Notes: a model not told the origin generated them from the letters alone. A stretch of DNA of 64,000 nucleotides from Paracoccus sp. IB05 (GCF_016405985.1 NZ_JAEFCF010000014.1:45697-109696); one strand, 5' to 3'; counted from the stretch's first letter, positions 46,028-55,649 are shown. Translations and numbers: made by a program.

Positions 46028-46642
46028 CCCCGCTTGTGACTGTCGAAGCCGTGAGCTTACAGATCAGGCCTGATCAGCCGCGCCTGTTCGGACCGCTGTC
46101 TTTCCGCCTCGCCCCGGGGCGACAGCCTGCGCCTCACGGGGCAAAGCGGTGCCGGCAAGACCGCGCAGTTGCGCCATATCGCCGGCCTGCCCGGCCCGGT
46201 CACCGCCGCGGTTCACCGACGTCCTGACCTGCGCATCGGCTTTGCCTTTGGCGACCCATAGCTGATCCCCGGTCTGACGGCGGCGCATAACATCGCGCTG
46301 GTGCTGCCCGGGCGCGCGGGGCCTGACATCCGCAAGGCCCTCGCGAAACTGAATCTCGGCGCAGAGGCCGACCTGCCCGCCCGGCATCTGTCAAAAGGTC
46401 AGGCGCAGCGGGTTGCGCTGCTGCTTGCGGTTGCGATCCGCCCCCATCTCCTGCTGCTGGCTGCGGCCGCCTCGGGGCTGGATGAAGAAACCTGGGGCCT
46501 CGTCACCGCGATGATCGCTGAGTTGCGCGCTGAAACCCGCTTTGCCCCGGTCGAGATCAGCCATGATCCGCAGCGGCTTTTTGCCCCGGTTTCGCGCAAT
46601 CTCGCGCTCAGCCCTGCGCCAGCTGGCCCGGCTGCGGCCTGA
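46024..46642 (+). pseudogene. ABC transporter ATPase, frameshift plus nonsense
   Basis: The start MTPLVTVEAVSLQIRPDQPRLFGPLSFRLAPG is an ABC ATPase beginning. At the G4 run 46116-46119 one extra base shifts the frame: the rest (DSLRLTGQSGAGKTAQLRHIAGLPG, with Walker A) lies in another frame. That frame is then broken by TAG at 46259-46261 in GDP-stop-LIPGLTAAHNIAL and continues to 46642 through signature ARHLSKGQAQRVALLLAVAIRP. Walker B is degenerate (LLLLAAAASGLDEE in place of LLLDEP). The gene is inactive as written. Confidence 0.85.
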
Positions 46643-46750
46643 AACGCATCACATTCCGGGCCTGAGATCAATTTCGACATATTTTGCCGCAGACAGGACA
46701 GTTTTCCGCTTTGCGCCTGTTCTGATCGCGTCAGATCAGGGTGTCACCCT

Positions 46751-46960
46751 ATCGGGAGGTGTCTGGCGGAGAAATGGGAAGCCGGTCCGATGCCGGTGCT
46801 GGCCCGGCAACGGTGGCAGCGCCGTGCAACATGGCGGGACCCACTGGCCGGGGGAGCGGCAGGGAAGGTGCCATGTCGGTCCCTGAAAGGGATCGGGCCC
46901 GGTGTTCGGAAACCAGCCCTGAGGCGGAAATCAGCGTGGCTGCGGCGGGCAGTCAGGAGC
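46751..46960 (+). promoter_or_regulatory. Cobalamin riboswitch 2, diverged
   Basis: Core elements in order: GGTGTC (46758), AATGGGAAGCCGG (46773-46785) with CCGG (46793), GCTGGCCCGGCAACGG (46798-46813), stem ACATGGC/GCCATGT (46829-46835, 46870-46876) enclosing CCACTGG (46841) and GGGAAGG (46862). The terminal box is weak (AGCCCTGAGGCGG at 46914, or AGTCAGGAG at 46951), so the 3' limit is uncertain. It lies about 80-120 bp before the Rieske oxygenase start with no other gene between. Confidence 0.6.
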
Positions 46961-47039
46961 GCTTTGCCGGGTCCGCTGCGGACCGCGACCTTGCGTCTCC
47001 GATCCCCCGGGGCAGCAGACAAACCAGCAGGAGGCCAGA

Positions 47040-48278
47040 TTGGGCGCGCTTCACGACGATAATTTCTCCACCCCGGACCAAAGGCCCGATGCCATAGCGC
47101 GGCTGATCGCAGATCACCGCCCGGGCCATGGCCTCGTGCGGGATTTCTACATGGATCCGGACGTCTTTGCCCGTGATATGGAGCGGGTGTTCCGCCGCCA
47201 CTGGCACTGTCTGGCCCATGAAAGCGTGATCCCGAAGCCCGGCGATTTCGAACTGTTCCGCCTTGGCGATGAACAGATCATCCTGACGCGCGACATGCAG
47301 GGCGAGGTGCATGGGCTCCTGAATTCCTGCCGCCATCGTGGCGCCGAGGTCTGCACCAAAGACAGGGGCAATGCGAAGATGTTCGTCTGCCCCTATCACG
47401 CCTGGACCTATACTCTGGACGGCGCTTTGCGCGCGGCCCGGCTGATGCCGAAGGATTTCGACCGCGCCGCCCATGCACTGAAAAAAGTGCATGTGAAGGT
47501 GGTCGAGGGGCTGGTCTTCATCTCTTTCGCGAAAGAGCCACTGGATTTCACGCAAGTGGAGCAATCCCTGCACGCCAGTATCGGCCAATATGGCTGGGGC
47601 GCGGCAAAGGTCGCCCATCGCGAGACCTATCCGATTTCCGCGAACTGGAAGCTCGCGGTCGAGAATTATGTCGAATGCTATCACTGCGGCCCGGCGCATC
47701 CGGAATATTCGCAGACCCACGCGCTGGAACAACCGCCCGAAGTGATCGCCGGTCTCAATGCAGCGATGGAGGAAAAGAGCTGCGCGCTCGGGCTTTCCGT
47801 GCTGTCGGGCAATCACTGGCAGAATTCGGCCCGGGGCGGCGAGGCGGTCGATGTCTTCCGCTATGCGCTTTACGAGGGCGCCTCGACCGGGTCCGAAGAT
47901 GGCTCCCCCCTCGCACCTTTGATGGGGCGGTTCACCGATTATGATGGCGGCGTGACCTCGATCCATCTCGGCGGCACAACCTTCCTGGTCTGCTATCCCG
48001 ATCACGGCATGATCTACCGTTTCATCCCGAAAACCCATGATACCTGCGAGATGGAACTGATCTGGCTGGTGAAAGACGGCGCCGAAGAAGGCGTCGATTA
48101 CGATCTGAACCGCCTGACCTGGCTCTGGAAGGTCACGACCGAGGAAGACAAGAAGATCATCGAACACACCGCGCGCGGTGTGAAATCGCATTACTTCGAG
48201 CCTGGTCCCATCGCACCGATGGAATATAACGAGCTGCGCTACATCACCTGGTATCTCGACGAGATCAGCCGCGCCTGA
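47040..48278 (+). CDS. Rieske-type non-haem iron oxygenase, alpha subunit
   Basis: A 412-residue terminal oxygenase of the ring-hydroxylating/betaine-demethylase type. The Rieske 2Fe-2S site is CRHRGAEVC and CPYHAWTY (residues ~98-120); the mononuclear iron site is ENYVECYHCGPAHPEY. A TTG start at 47040 follows AGCAGGAGG by 7 bases; no better ATG exists upstream. There is no reductase or ferredoxin gene beside it. Quaternary-amine demethylases (glycine betaine, stachydrine, carnitine types) are the closest general pattern, but the substrate is not established. The preceding element suggests cobalamin control. Confidence 0.9.
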   Translation: MGALHDDNFSTPDQRPDAIARLIADHRPGHGLVRDFYMDPDVFARDMERVFRRHWHCLAHESVIPKPGDFELFRLGDEQIILTRDMQGEVHGLLNSCRHRGAEVCTKDRGNAKMFVCPYHAWTYTLDGALRAARLMPKDFDRAAHALKKVHVKVVEGLVFISFAKEPLDFTQVEQSLHASIGQYGWGAAKVAHRETYPISANWKLAVENYVECYHCGPAHPEYSQTHALEQPPEVIAGLNAAMEEKSCALGLSVLSGNHWQNSARGGEAVDVFRYALYEGASTGSEDGSPLAPLMGRFTDYDGGVTSIHLGGTTFLVCYPDHGMIYRFIPKTHDTCEMELIWLVKDGAEEGVDYDLNRLTWLWKVTTEEDKKIIEHTARGVKSHYFEPGPIAPMEYNELRYITWYLDEISRA

Positions 48279-48587
48279 CCAGCGCCATAACCGGAAGAAA
48301 CGGGGTTCCGGCCCCGCCCGGGCCTCGCTCGCTCCGCCAGGCACTTCGGCCAGGGGCTGCCTTCCGCCACTTTTTGCAGGACTGGCGGAGGGCCGGGTGT
48401 TCTCCACCGCAGATCACCCGCAACCTCGCCCGTCCCGCCCGCCGCCCCTGTTAAACTCTCCGGATATCAAACTCGGCGCCCCCCCCCGGCAGGCCCGGCG
48501 ACCTGCCCGCAGCGGCTGTCCCCCGCGCGCCCCAGCAAAATGCGCCCTCAGTCCCGCGCCCGGAAAAGCGGCAGCGCGGCGCAACAG
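48279..48587. other. Intergenic stretch between convergent genes
   Basis: About 310 bp of GC-rich DNA with a run of nine C at 48480-48488 and no supportable gene, tRNA or terminator. A family B repeat arm follows immediately. Confidence 0.5.
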
Positions 48588-48640
48588 CTTTCCCCTGACG
48601 AAAATACTCTCGCCGAAGGCAAAGCGCCCCGCAGGGGCGC
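48588..48640 (-). repeat. Repeat family B, single-arm copy
   Basis: CTTTCCCCTGACGAAAATAC plus TC (48588-48609) matches the right arm of the element at 42986, and is followed by GCAAA and GCGCCCC-GCA-GGGGCGC (48624-48640) in the same order as there. It lies 8 bp beyond the stop of the minus-strand GATase-like gene and could help terminate it. Confidence 0.85.
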
Positions 48641-48647
48641 CCCCTTC

Positions 48648-50774
48648 TCAGCGCTTCGCGCCCCGGCGGCCCTCGATCAGCCAGGCGGAGATGGCCAGCC
48701 CGGCGGTCAGCAGAAGCCAGGCCCAGCCCGGCAGCAAAGCCGCCAGCCGCACCTCGGTGGTCATCCAGGCCTCGCGCGGCGTGATACCGATCCAGCCGCG
48801 CCCCGTCACCGGCCGCCCCTCAGCCACCTGGCGCAGGTCCGGCAGGCCGGGCTCCAGCCGGGTCACCGATCCATAGGCCGGGCCGCCGGCGGATTTCGGC
48901 GCGATCACCGCATCGCCCGAGGCGATGGTTTCGACGAATTCGCGCGGGCTGGCCGGGCCGACACCGATCATTCGCGTCAGATCGCCCTGTTCCAGCCGGT
49001 AGAGCCCGGCCTCGGGCGCCTGCCAGACCACCTGATACTTGCCGGGCGCCACCTGGATCATATCAAGGATCACCGGCTTCCCGGGCTCTCCCGCCTCCGC
49101 GCTGTCCTGTGCGGTGACAATCAGCGGCCCCGGCGGGTCCTCGGACACCGTGCGCCGCGTGATGGTCAGTTCATTGCCTTTGGCGGTCGCCGTCAGCGCC
49201 TCTTCCTCGAGATCCGGCTCTTTCAGCATCCAATGCGCCAGCCGCCGCAAAAGCTCCAGCTGCGGCCCGCCGCCCTCATAACCGCGGCCCCAGAGCCAGG
49301 CATGATCCGAGGTCAGGACCGCGATCCGCCCCTCATCCACTCGGTCCAGCACCAGCAAAGGCGCGCCATCCGGCCCCTCCATCACGGTCTGGCCGGAAAG
49401 CTTCTCGACCTCCATCACCCGGAACCAACGGCCCCAGCCCGGCTCGCCATTTTCGCCCTGAGGCGCAAATCGGTCGAGGCCCTCGGTCACCGGATGGCGC
49501 TGGCCGAGTTCCGTGATCTTCGGGCGGAACCCGCCTTCGATGACCTGAGCGGTCGGTGCCACCGGCAGCACCTCGGCCAGAGGCGAACGGTAAAGGCTGT
49601 CGACCGCGCCGAATTCCGGCCCCGAGGCCACCAGAACCGTGCCGCCCTCGCGGATATAGCGGACGACATTGTCGATGTAAGACATCGGAAGAATGCCGCG
49701 CATCCGGTAGCGGTCAAAAATGATCAGGTCGAATTCGTCAATCTTTTCAATGAACAGCTCGCGCGTCGGGAAGGCGATCAGCGACAGTTCATCCACCGGC
49801 ACGCCATCCTGTTTCTCCGGCGGGCGCAGAATGGTGAAATGCACGAGATCGACGCTGGCATCTGATTTCAACAGGTTGCGCCAGACGCGTTCCCCGGCAT
49901 GTGGCTCGCCCGAAACAAGCAACACGCGCAGCCGGTCGCGCACGCCGTTGATCTGCACCACGGCGGTATTGTTGCGCTCGGTCAGCTCGCCCGAGGTCGG
50001 GCCGATGGCGAATTGCAGCACATTCAGCCCGCCATGCGGCAGCACGACCGGCAGTTCCAGATCCTCGCCCACCGGCACCGAATAGGTCTGCGGCGCATCG
50101 GCATCGACCGCGATGGTCAGATCGGCAAATTGCGGCACATCCGGCGGCACCAGACCCTGATCCTCAACCCGCAGCTTCAGCTTGAATTCCTCGCCGATGA
50201 TCGCGAAGGCCGGCGCATTCTGCACCACAAGGCGGCGGTCCCAGTCGGCCGCTTCGCCGGTCAGCAGCAGATGGAACGGCGCGGGCAGATCGGGGCGCAT
50301 CTCAAGGTCATGCACCCGCCCGTCCGAGATCAGGATCACCGCCGCCACCCGGGCGCGGGGTTCCTCGGCCAGGGCCTCCGACATGGCGGTCATCGCCAGC
50401 GTGCCGGTATTGTCGGCGCCATCGGTGATGTGTTTTACCCGCAGTTCGGTGTTGTCCAGCGCCGCAACCTGGGCCTCCACCCGCGTCAGCGCGCGCCGCG
50501 TCTGGTCAGCCCGCGCGCCAAGGCCCTGGCTTGCGCTGTCATCCACCAGGACGATCACAATGTCGGAAAGGTTCTGCCGGTCCTCGCTTTGCAGCCCCGG
50601 CCCGGCCAGCGCCGCCAGAAGCGCAGCCAGCCCAAGCCCGCGCAAAAACCAGCCCGGCAGCCCACGCCAGAGCGCCAGCGCCAGCATCAGAAGCGTCACG
50701 CCGCCAAGCGCCCATAAAAGCGGCCAGGGCACCAGCGGATCGAAGACAAGATGCGCCGTCATCGCGCCGTTCAT
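48648..50774 (-). CDS. Membrane protein with vWA- and GATase1-like domains
   Basis: A 708-residue protein with two N-terminal helices, a vWA-like segment (IVIVLVDDSASQGLGARADQ, then AAVILISDGRVHD), a beta-rich domain, and a glutamine-amidotransferase-fold domain (FDLIIFDRYRMRGILPMSYIDN ... GGTVLVASGPEFG) without an evident catalytic Cys. A final helix (LLPGWAWLLLTAGLAISAWLI) anchors the C-terminus. Most of it should face the periplasm. Last gene of the moxR operon and overlaps the DUF4159 gene by 4 bp. Function unknown; related Bat/aerotolerance-type operons concern envelope stress. Confidence 0.8.
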   Translation of the reverse strand: MNGAMTAHLVFDPLVPWPLLWALGGVTLLMLALALWRGLPGWFLRGLGLAALLAALAGPGLQSEDRQNLSDIVIVLVDDSASQGLGARADQTRRALTRVEAQVAALDNTELRVKHITDGADNTGTLAMTAMSEALAEEPRARVAAVILISDGRVHDLEMRPDLPAPFHLLLTGEAADWDRRLVVQNAPAFAIIGEEFKLKLRVEDQGLVPPDVPQFADLTIAVDADAPQTYSVPVGEDLELPVVLPHGGLNVLQFAIGPTSGELTERNNTAVVQINGVRDRLRVLLVSGEPHAGERVWRNLLKSDASVDLVHFTILRPPEKQDGVPVDELSLIAFPTRELFIEKIDEFDLIIFDRYRMRGILPMSYIDNVVRYIREGGTVLVASGPEFGAVDSLYRSPLAEVLPVAPTAQVIEGGFRPKITELGQRHPVTEGLDRFAPQGENGEPGWGRWFRVMEVEKLSGQTVMEGPDGAPLLVLDRVDEGRIAVLTSDHAWLWGRGYEGGGPQLELLRRLAHWMLKEPDLEEEALTATAKGNELTITRRTVSEDPPGPLIVTAQDSAEAGEPGKPVILDMIQVAPGKYQVVWQAPEAGLYRLEQGDLTRMIGVGPASPREFVETIASGDAVIAPKSAGGPAYGSVTRLEPGLPDLRQVAEGRPVTGRGWIGITPREAWMTTEVRLAALLPGWAWLLLTAGLAISAWLIEGRRGAKR

Positions 50775-53614
50775 TGGCCGAGCCTTTCAAGAAGCGCAGG
50801 CACATGGACCTGGTCGGATTTATAATTGCCGGTCAGCACATGCATGATCAGATTGATGCCGAACCGCCAGGCCAGCTCGCGCTGTTGTTCGCCCGCCGCC
50901 CCCCGGCCCACCGGCAAAAGCGGCACGCCGTTTTCATCGGTGGCCCAGGCCGCCGCCCAGTCATTGCCGCCGATCACCACCGGCGTCACCCCGTCATTCA
51001 GGTTGCGAAACGGCACGCCCTCTTCCTGACCGGCATCTGCGGGCGCCGCCTCGACCCAGATCGTGCCCTCGGCCCAGCGGCCGGGGAAGCTTTGCAAGAG
51101 GTAGAAGGTCCGGGTCAGAACATGGTCCTCCGGCACCGGCTCCAGCGCCGGGATATCCAGACCGGCGGCGATCCGTTGCAGTGCCTGGCCTTCCGGAGTG
51201 CCGCCGCCAAAGGCCGCGATATTGGCGTCACGGGTGTCGAACAGGATCATGCCCCCGGTGCGCAGAAACTGGTTCAGTTTCGCATAGGCCGCGTCCGACG
51301 GCGTTGGCGCATCTGCCGTAACCGGCCAGTACAGGAAGGGGAAAAACGCAAGTTCATCAGCCTCGAGATCAATCCCGGTCGGATATTCCGGCTCGATCGA
51401 GGTGCGTTCCCAAAGCCGGTCGCCAAGCCCGACAAGGCCGAATTCCGAGGTCTCGTCGATCTGCGCATCGCCGGTTTTCACATAGGCCAGCGAGACGCCC
51501 GAGGTGGAGCGGATCGCGAAGTCATCGCCGGGTTGCGGCGTGTCAGGCGGCGCGCTGTCGGTGGTCTGCGCGGCCTCGGGGGGCGCGGGCGGCGTCTCGC
51601 CGCTGACCTGGGCCTGCGCCTGTGGCGCGGCCAGCCCGGCCACAAGCGCCACTGCGAGAACCGCAACCCCGCGCCGCAGGCCGCCGAGCCGCCCCCCAAG
51701 CCAGAGAGAGGCAAGGATATCGGCCAGCAACACCACCAGCCCGGCCGACAGGAGCCAGCCCATGAGCGATTGTTCGGGCGGGGTCGCAAGCCCTTCGACC
51801 CGCGCCGAAGCCGGCCATTCCGCCGCCACCAGCCTGGTCTCGGGGCTGACGACGTTCAGGGCGACACGGCGGTCGGCACCCGCGTAAAGCCCGGGCGGAT
51901 GGGCGGGGCCAGGACCTGCCACCATCGCAATCGCCAGGTCTTCGCCCGCCACACCTGCGACCTCGCCCGCGTCACGTTCTTCGCCCCAGGCGTTCAGCAT
52001 CACCTCGGGCACCCAGATCTGGCCGGCGAGTTCACGCGCGCCCGGCAAAGACGGGCGGGTTGAGATCGCCAGGCGTTCAAGCATCTGCACGAAAAGCCCG
52101 GACAGCGGCAAAGTCGACCATTCCGCATTGGCGGTGACATGAACCAGAACAACCTGGCCGTCGCCCATGAATTTGCGCGTGACCAGCGGCGTGCCATCAT
52201 CCAGGGCGGCGATGGTGCGTTCCGCAAGGTCAGGGTCGGGCTGCGCCAGGACCTGCTCGGCCACCTGGACATCGCCAGGCAGTGCGAGGCCGAAGAAGGG
52301 GCTGCCCTCAGGGAACGGCGCCAGGTCCTTCGCATCGCCCCAGCTCATCGCGCCGCCAAGCGCGCGGCCCCCTTCGCGCAGCCGCACCGGCATCAGCGGG
52401 TCTTCCTCGAAACGGCTCACATCCGAGGCCGCGAGGCGCGGGCCGGCAAAGCGGAGCAACAGCCCGCCCTTTTCGACCCATTCCACCAGCGCCGCCTCTT
52501 CCGATGCGGTCAGCCGGGCAACATCGGCCAGGATCACGGCATCGGGATTGGCGGGCAGCGCCGTCGTCACCGGCGCCTCGATCAGATCGGCCACCGGCTC
52601 CAGCGCCTGGCGCAGGTAATGCAAAGGCGACAAAAGCTGCAGCCCTTCGGCCTGGGGGCCCGCGGTGATCAGCGCCACCTTGCGCCGCTTGAGACTGTCA
52701 TCGGTCAGGCTCACCGCCCCGGCAGACCGCAGACCCGCAATCTCGAAGCGGGTGACGCGGTTTCTGAGCTCGGGCGGCAGGTCAAGCTTCACCTCGGCCC
52801 GGGTCTCGCCGGGCGCAAAGCTGATCCTGGCCCGCGCGAGTTCGCGCTCCACCCCCGAAGGATCCGGGCCGCGCCCGGTGACCTCGATATCGGCCGCCCC
52901 GCCCGCATCAAGCCGCGAGGCGGACAGCAGCACCGCGCCTTCGGCAAAACCGGCCGGATGCAGCGCCAGCACCGGGCCATCGCCGGTCAGCACCGTCAGC
53001 TGCCCCTTATCGGCGAACAATCCCGCCAGCATGGCGCGCCCCTCGTGATCCAGCCCGTCCGACAACCAGAGCGTGTCGAACTCTCCGGCCGGGAAATGAT
53101 CAATCCAGGCGCCGGGATCCTGCGGCAGCCAGGGCGAGGGTTCCATCACCGCAAGCCTGCCCTTCCAGTCATCGGCGGCGCGGAAGCTCACCTCCTGGGG
53201 CGCATCGGTCAGGCGGATCACCGCGACCGTGCGACCGTCGCGACCGGCCTCGTCCAGCACAAGCCCCGCGCGCTCGATCCGGCGCGCCCAGTCGCGCGCC
53301 TCCGCCCAGCCGCCGTCAAGCACCACCAGCAGTGGTGCCGTACCGGCCTGTTTTTGCTCAGGGTTCAGCACCGGACCGGCAAAGCCGATAATCGCCGCCG
53401 CCACCGCCAGCATCCTGAGAAGCAGCAACCACCAGGGCGTGCGGTCAGTCTCGGCATCCTCGTCCTGCAGGCCCAGAAGCAGCGCGACACCCGGGAACCG
53501 GCGGCGGATCGGCGCCGGAGGCACCGCACGCAGCAGGAACCACAGCACCGGAAGCGCTGCGAGCCCCCAGAGAATCCAGGGCGTCAGAAACCCGACCGGA
53601 CCAATCATGAACAT
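50771..53614 (-). CDS. BatA-N / DUF4159 membrane protein
   Basis: A 947-residue protein. The N-terminus has the BatA-type double-helix unit (FMIGPVGFLTPWILWGLAALPVLWFLLRA, then PWWLLLLRMLAVAAAIIGFAGPVL), followed by a large periplasmic part with vWA-like remnants, further helices near residue 670-710, and a C-terminal DUF4159 domain (FFPFLYWPVTADAPTPSDAAYAKLNQFLRTGGMILFDTRD). The start at 53614 overlaps the DUF58 stop by one base (TGATG); a longer start within DUF58 is unlikely. It probably forms an envelope complex with its operon partners. Confidence 0.88.
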   Translation of the reverse strand: MFMIGPVGFLTPWILWGLAALPVLWFLLRAVPPAPIRRRFPGVALLLGLQDEDAETDRTPWWLLLLRMLAVAAAIIGFAGPVLNPEQKQAGTAPLLVVLDGGWAEARDWARRIERAGLVLDEAGRDGRTVAVIRLTDAPQEVSFRAADDWKGRLAVMEPSPWLPQDPGAWIDHFPAGEFDTLWLSDGLDHEGRAMLAGLFADKGQLTVLTGDGPVLALHPAGFAEGAVLLSASRLDAGGAADIEVTGRGPDPSGVERELARARISFAPGETRAEVKLDLPPELRNRVTRFEIAGLRSAGAVSLTDDSLKRRKVALITAGPQAEGLQLLSPLHYLRQALEPVADLIEAPVTTALPANPDAVILADVARLTASEEAALVEWVEKGGLLLRFAGPRLAASDVSRFEEDPLMPVRLREGGRALGGAMSWGDAKDLAPFPEGSPFFGLALPGDVQVAEQVLAQPDPDLAERTIAALDDGTPLVTRKFMGDGQVVLVHVTANAEWSTLPLSGLFVQMLERLAISTRPSLPGARELAGQIWVPEVMLNAWGEERDAGEVAGVAGEDLAIAMVAGPGPAHPPGLYAGADRRVALNVVSPETRLVAAEWPASARVEGLATPPEQSLMGWLLSAGLVVLLADILASLWLGGRLGGLRRGVAVLAVALVAGLAAPQAQAQVSGETPPAPPEAAQTTDSAPPDTPQPGDDFAIRSTSGVSLAYVKTGDAQIDETSEFGLVGLGDRLWERTSIEPEYPTGIDLEADELAFFPFLYWPVTADAPTPSDAAYAKLNQFLRTGGMILFDTRDANIAAFGGGTPEGQALQRIAAGLDIPALEPVPEDHVLTRTFYLLQSFPGRWAEGTIWVEAAPADAGQEEGVPFRNLNDGVTPVVIGGNDWAAAWATDENGVPLLPVGRGAAGEQQRELAWRFGINLIMHVLTGNYKSDQVHVPALLERLGQ

Positions 53615-54495
53615 CAGCGCCCGCCCTCCAGCGCGCGATAGAGCCACAAAAGCGCAGATTGCGCCGGGGCTCCGGTATGGAATGTGGAAAATTGCCAGCC
53701 GACCAGGCGGGCAAGCTCGCTCAACCGGTCCTTGCGCTCGGCCAGCCGGGCGAGGTAGCGGCTGCGCAATTCCCCGGCCTGCTGCGTCTCGTGCCGCATG
53801 GATCCCGACATTGATTCGAAGATCACCCGGCCATCAAAGGGGAATTCCTCTTCTGCCGGATCGAGGATCTGGCACAGCGCGCCGCGCACACCGCGATCCG
53901 CCGCGCGGGAAAGCGCCGCCTCGACCGGCTCGATGGGCCCGAGGAAATCCGAGACGAACACCGCGCGGCCATGGCCGACCATGCCTGCCGTTTCAGGCGC
54001 GCCGAAATCCCCGGCTTCGGGTTCGCCCGCCAGCCGCGCCGCGAGCCGCACAATCTGGCTGCGGCCTGACCGCGGCTGCGCCAGCCCCGCCAGACCGACC
54101 CGCTCGCCGCCGCGCAACAAAAGCACCGCCAGCGCCAGCGCCAGCAGACGCGCGCGCTCGCCCTTGGCCGGGCGGTCCTTGCCGCCGGTGAACGTCATGC
54201 TTTTGGCCGGATCGACCCAGAGCGTCACCGATTGCGCCGCCTGCCATTCGCGTTCTCGGATGAAATGCCCGTCAGAGCGCGCCGAGCGCCGCCAGTCGAT
54301 GGCCCGCGCCGGGTCGCCCTGATGCGCGGCGCGATATTGCCAGAACTCATCGCCAGACCCTGCTCGCCTGCGGCCATGTTCGCCCAGCATCAGGGTGGCG
54401 GCCAGCATCTCGGCCTCGGCCAGCAAAGGCGGCAGCGACTGGCCGAGCGCCTCCGCCCGGCTCTGAAGGGCCTCGTTCTGAAGGGTCGGGCTCAC
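53614..54495 (-). CDS. DUF58 domain protein
   Basis: A 293-residue soluble protein. The DUF58 hallmark is the Arg/Asp-rich block GSGDEFWQYRAAHQGDPARAIDWRRSARSD (about residues 46-75), with a degenerate vWA fold after it (VTLWVDPAKSMTF ... VFVSDFLGP). DUF58 proteins are regular partners of MoxR AAA ATPases. It overlaps moxR by 4 bp and is translationally linked to the DUF4159 gene. Confidence 0.93.
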   Translation of the reverse strand: MSPTLQNEALQSRAEALGQSLPPLLAEAEMLAATLMLGEHGRRRAGSGDEFWQYRAAHQGDPARAIDWRRSARSDGHFIREREWQAAQSVTLWVDPAKSMTFTGGKDRPAKGERARLLALALAVLLLRGGERVGLAGLAQPRSGRSQIVRLAARLAGEPEAGDFGAPETAGMVGHGRAVFVSDFLGPIEPVEAALSRAADRGVRGALCQILDPAEEEFPFDGRVIFESMSGSMRHETQQAGELRSRYLARLAERKDRLSELARLVGWQFSTFHTGAPAQSALLWLYRALEGGR

Positions 54496-55508
54496 GCAGC
54501 CGCCTCAAGCCCGAGGATGCGGGTGGTGGTGCGCGAGATCACCGCGGCCAGGGTCTCGCCCCGCGCGCGGGCGGCGAAGGACAAAGCCATCCGATGCGTC
54601 AGCGTGGCCTGGGCCAGAGCCGCCACATCGTCGAGCGACGGCGCGAGCCGGCCGTGAAGGAGCGCCCGCGCCCGGACGGTCAGCATCAGAGCCTGCGCCG
54701 CGCGCGGCCCCGGACCCCAGGCGAGGCTGTCTTTCAGATCGCGGCCTTCGGGTTCCCCCGGACGACAGGCGCGCACGAGGTCGAGGATAGATTCGACAAC
54801 CTTATCGCCGACCGGCATGCGGCGAATGACCGATTGTGCCTGGATCAGCTGATCGGTGTCGAAAACCTGGATGGCATCGGCCTCAGCCGCGCCGGTGGTG
54901 GCGAGAAGGATCTCACGCTCGACCGCCCGGGTCGGGTAATCGACATCGACCTGGACAAGGAAACGGTCCAGCTGCGCCTCGGGGAGCGGATAGGTCCCCT
55001 CCTGTTCAATCGGGTTCTGCGTCGCGAGCACATGGAACGGCCGGCCAAGCGCGCGGTGCTGACCGGCGATGGTGACCTCTTTCTCCTGCATCGCCTGCAA
55101 AAGCGCGGATTGTGTTCGCGGGCTGGCGCGGTTGATCTCATCAGCGAGCAAAAGCTGGCAGAAGACCGGGCCTTCGAGAAAACGGAAGGCGCGGCTGCCA
55201 TCGGTCGCGGTCTCGAGCACTTCGGAGCCGAGAATATCCGCCGGCATCAGATCGGGCGTGAACTGGATGCGGTTGGCGTTCAGCCCCATGACGGTGCCGA
55301 GCGTGTCGACAAGGCGGGTCTTCCCAAGCCCCGGCAGACCGACCAGCAAAGCATGACCGCCGCAGAGCATGGCCGAAAGCACCAGCTCAACCACCTTTTC
55401 CTGCCCGATGAAGCGACGCTCGATCGAGGCGCGGGCCTCGCCGAGCTTTGCGCCCAGAGCCTCGATCTCGGTCACCAGCGCGACATCTCCTGCGGGGGCT
55501 GCGGTCAT
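54492..55508 (-). CDS. MoxR family AAA+ ATPase
   Basis: A 338-residue MoxR-type chaperone ATPase. Walker A GLPGLGKTRLVDTLG at about residue 58, Walker B CQLLLADEINRASPRTQSALL, sensor 1 VLATQNPIEQEGTYPLPEAQLDRF and the C-terminal lid SLAWGPGPRAAQALMLTVRARAL. MoxR proteins remodel vWA-containing partners; the adjacent DUF58, DUF4159 and vWA/GATase-like genes are the probable clients. First gene of the four-gene operon. Confidence 0.95.
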   Translation of the reverse strand: MTAAPAGDVALVTEIEALGAKLGEARASIERRFIGQEKVVELVLSAMLCGGHALLVGLPGLGKTRLVDTLGTVMGLNANRIQFTPDLMPADILGSEVLETATDGSRAFRFLEGPVFCQLLLADEINRASPRTQSALLQAMQEKEVTIAGQHRALGRPFHVLATQNPIEQEGTYPLPEAQLDRFLVQVDVDYPTRAVEREILLATTGAAEADAIQVFDTDQLIQAQSVIRRMPVGDKVVESILDLVRACRPGEPEGRDLKDSLAWGPGPRAAQALMLTVRARALLHGRLAPSLDDVAALAQATLTHRMALSFAARARGETLAAVISRTTTRILGLEAAA

Positions 55509-55649
55509 TCAGAGGCTCCATCTGTGTTGAACGTCGGTCTCAGCGGAGACATTAGACCGAAATCACCGCCGGACCACAAATGCCAAAAGGCGACTTGACA
55601 CAAATGATCGTGACAGAAGCGCGATGTTTCGCCGGTGACCACTGTCGCC

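Noticed and set aside
55595..55625. TTGACA upstream of DUF1285 as a promoter
   Set aside because: No acceptable -10 hexamer lies 16-18 bp downstream on the same strand.
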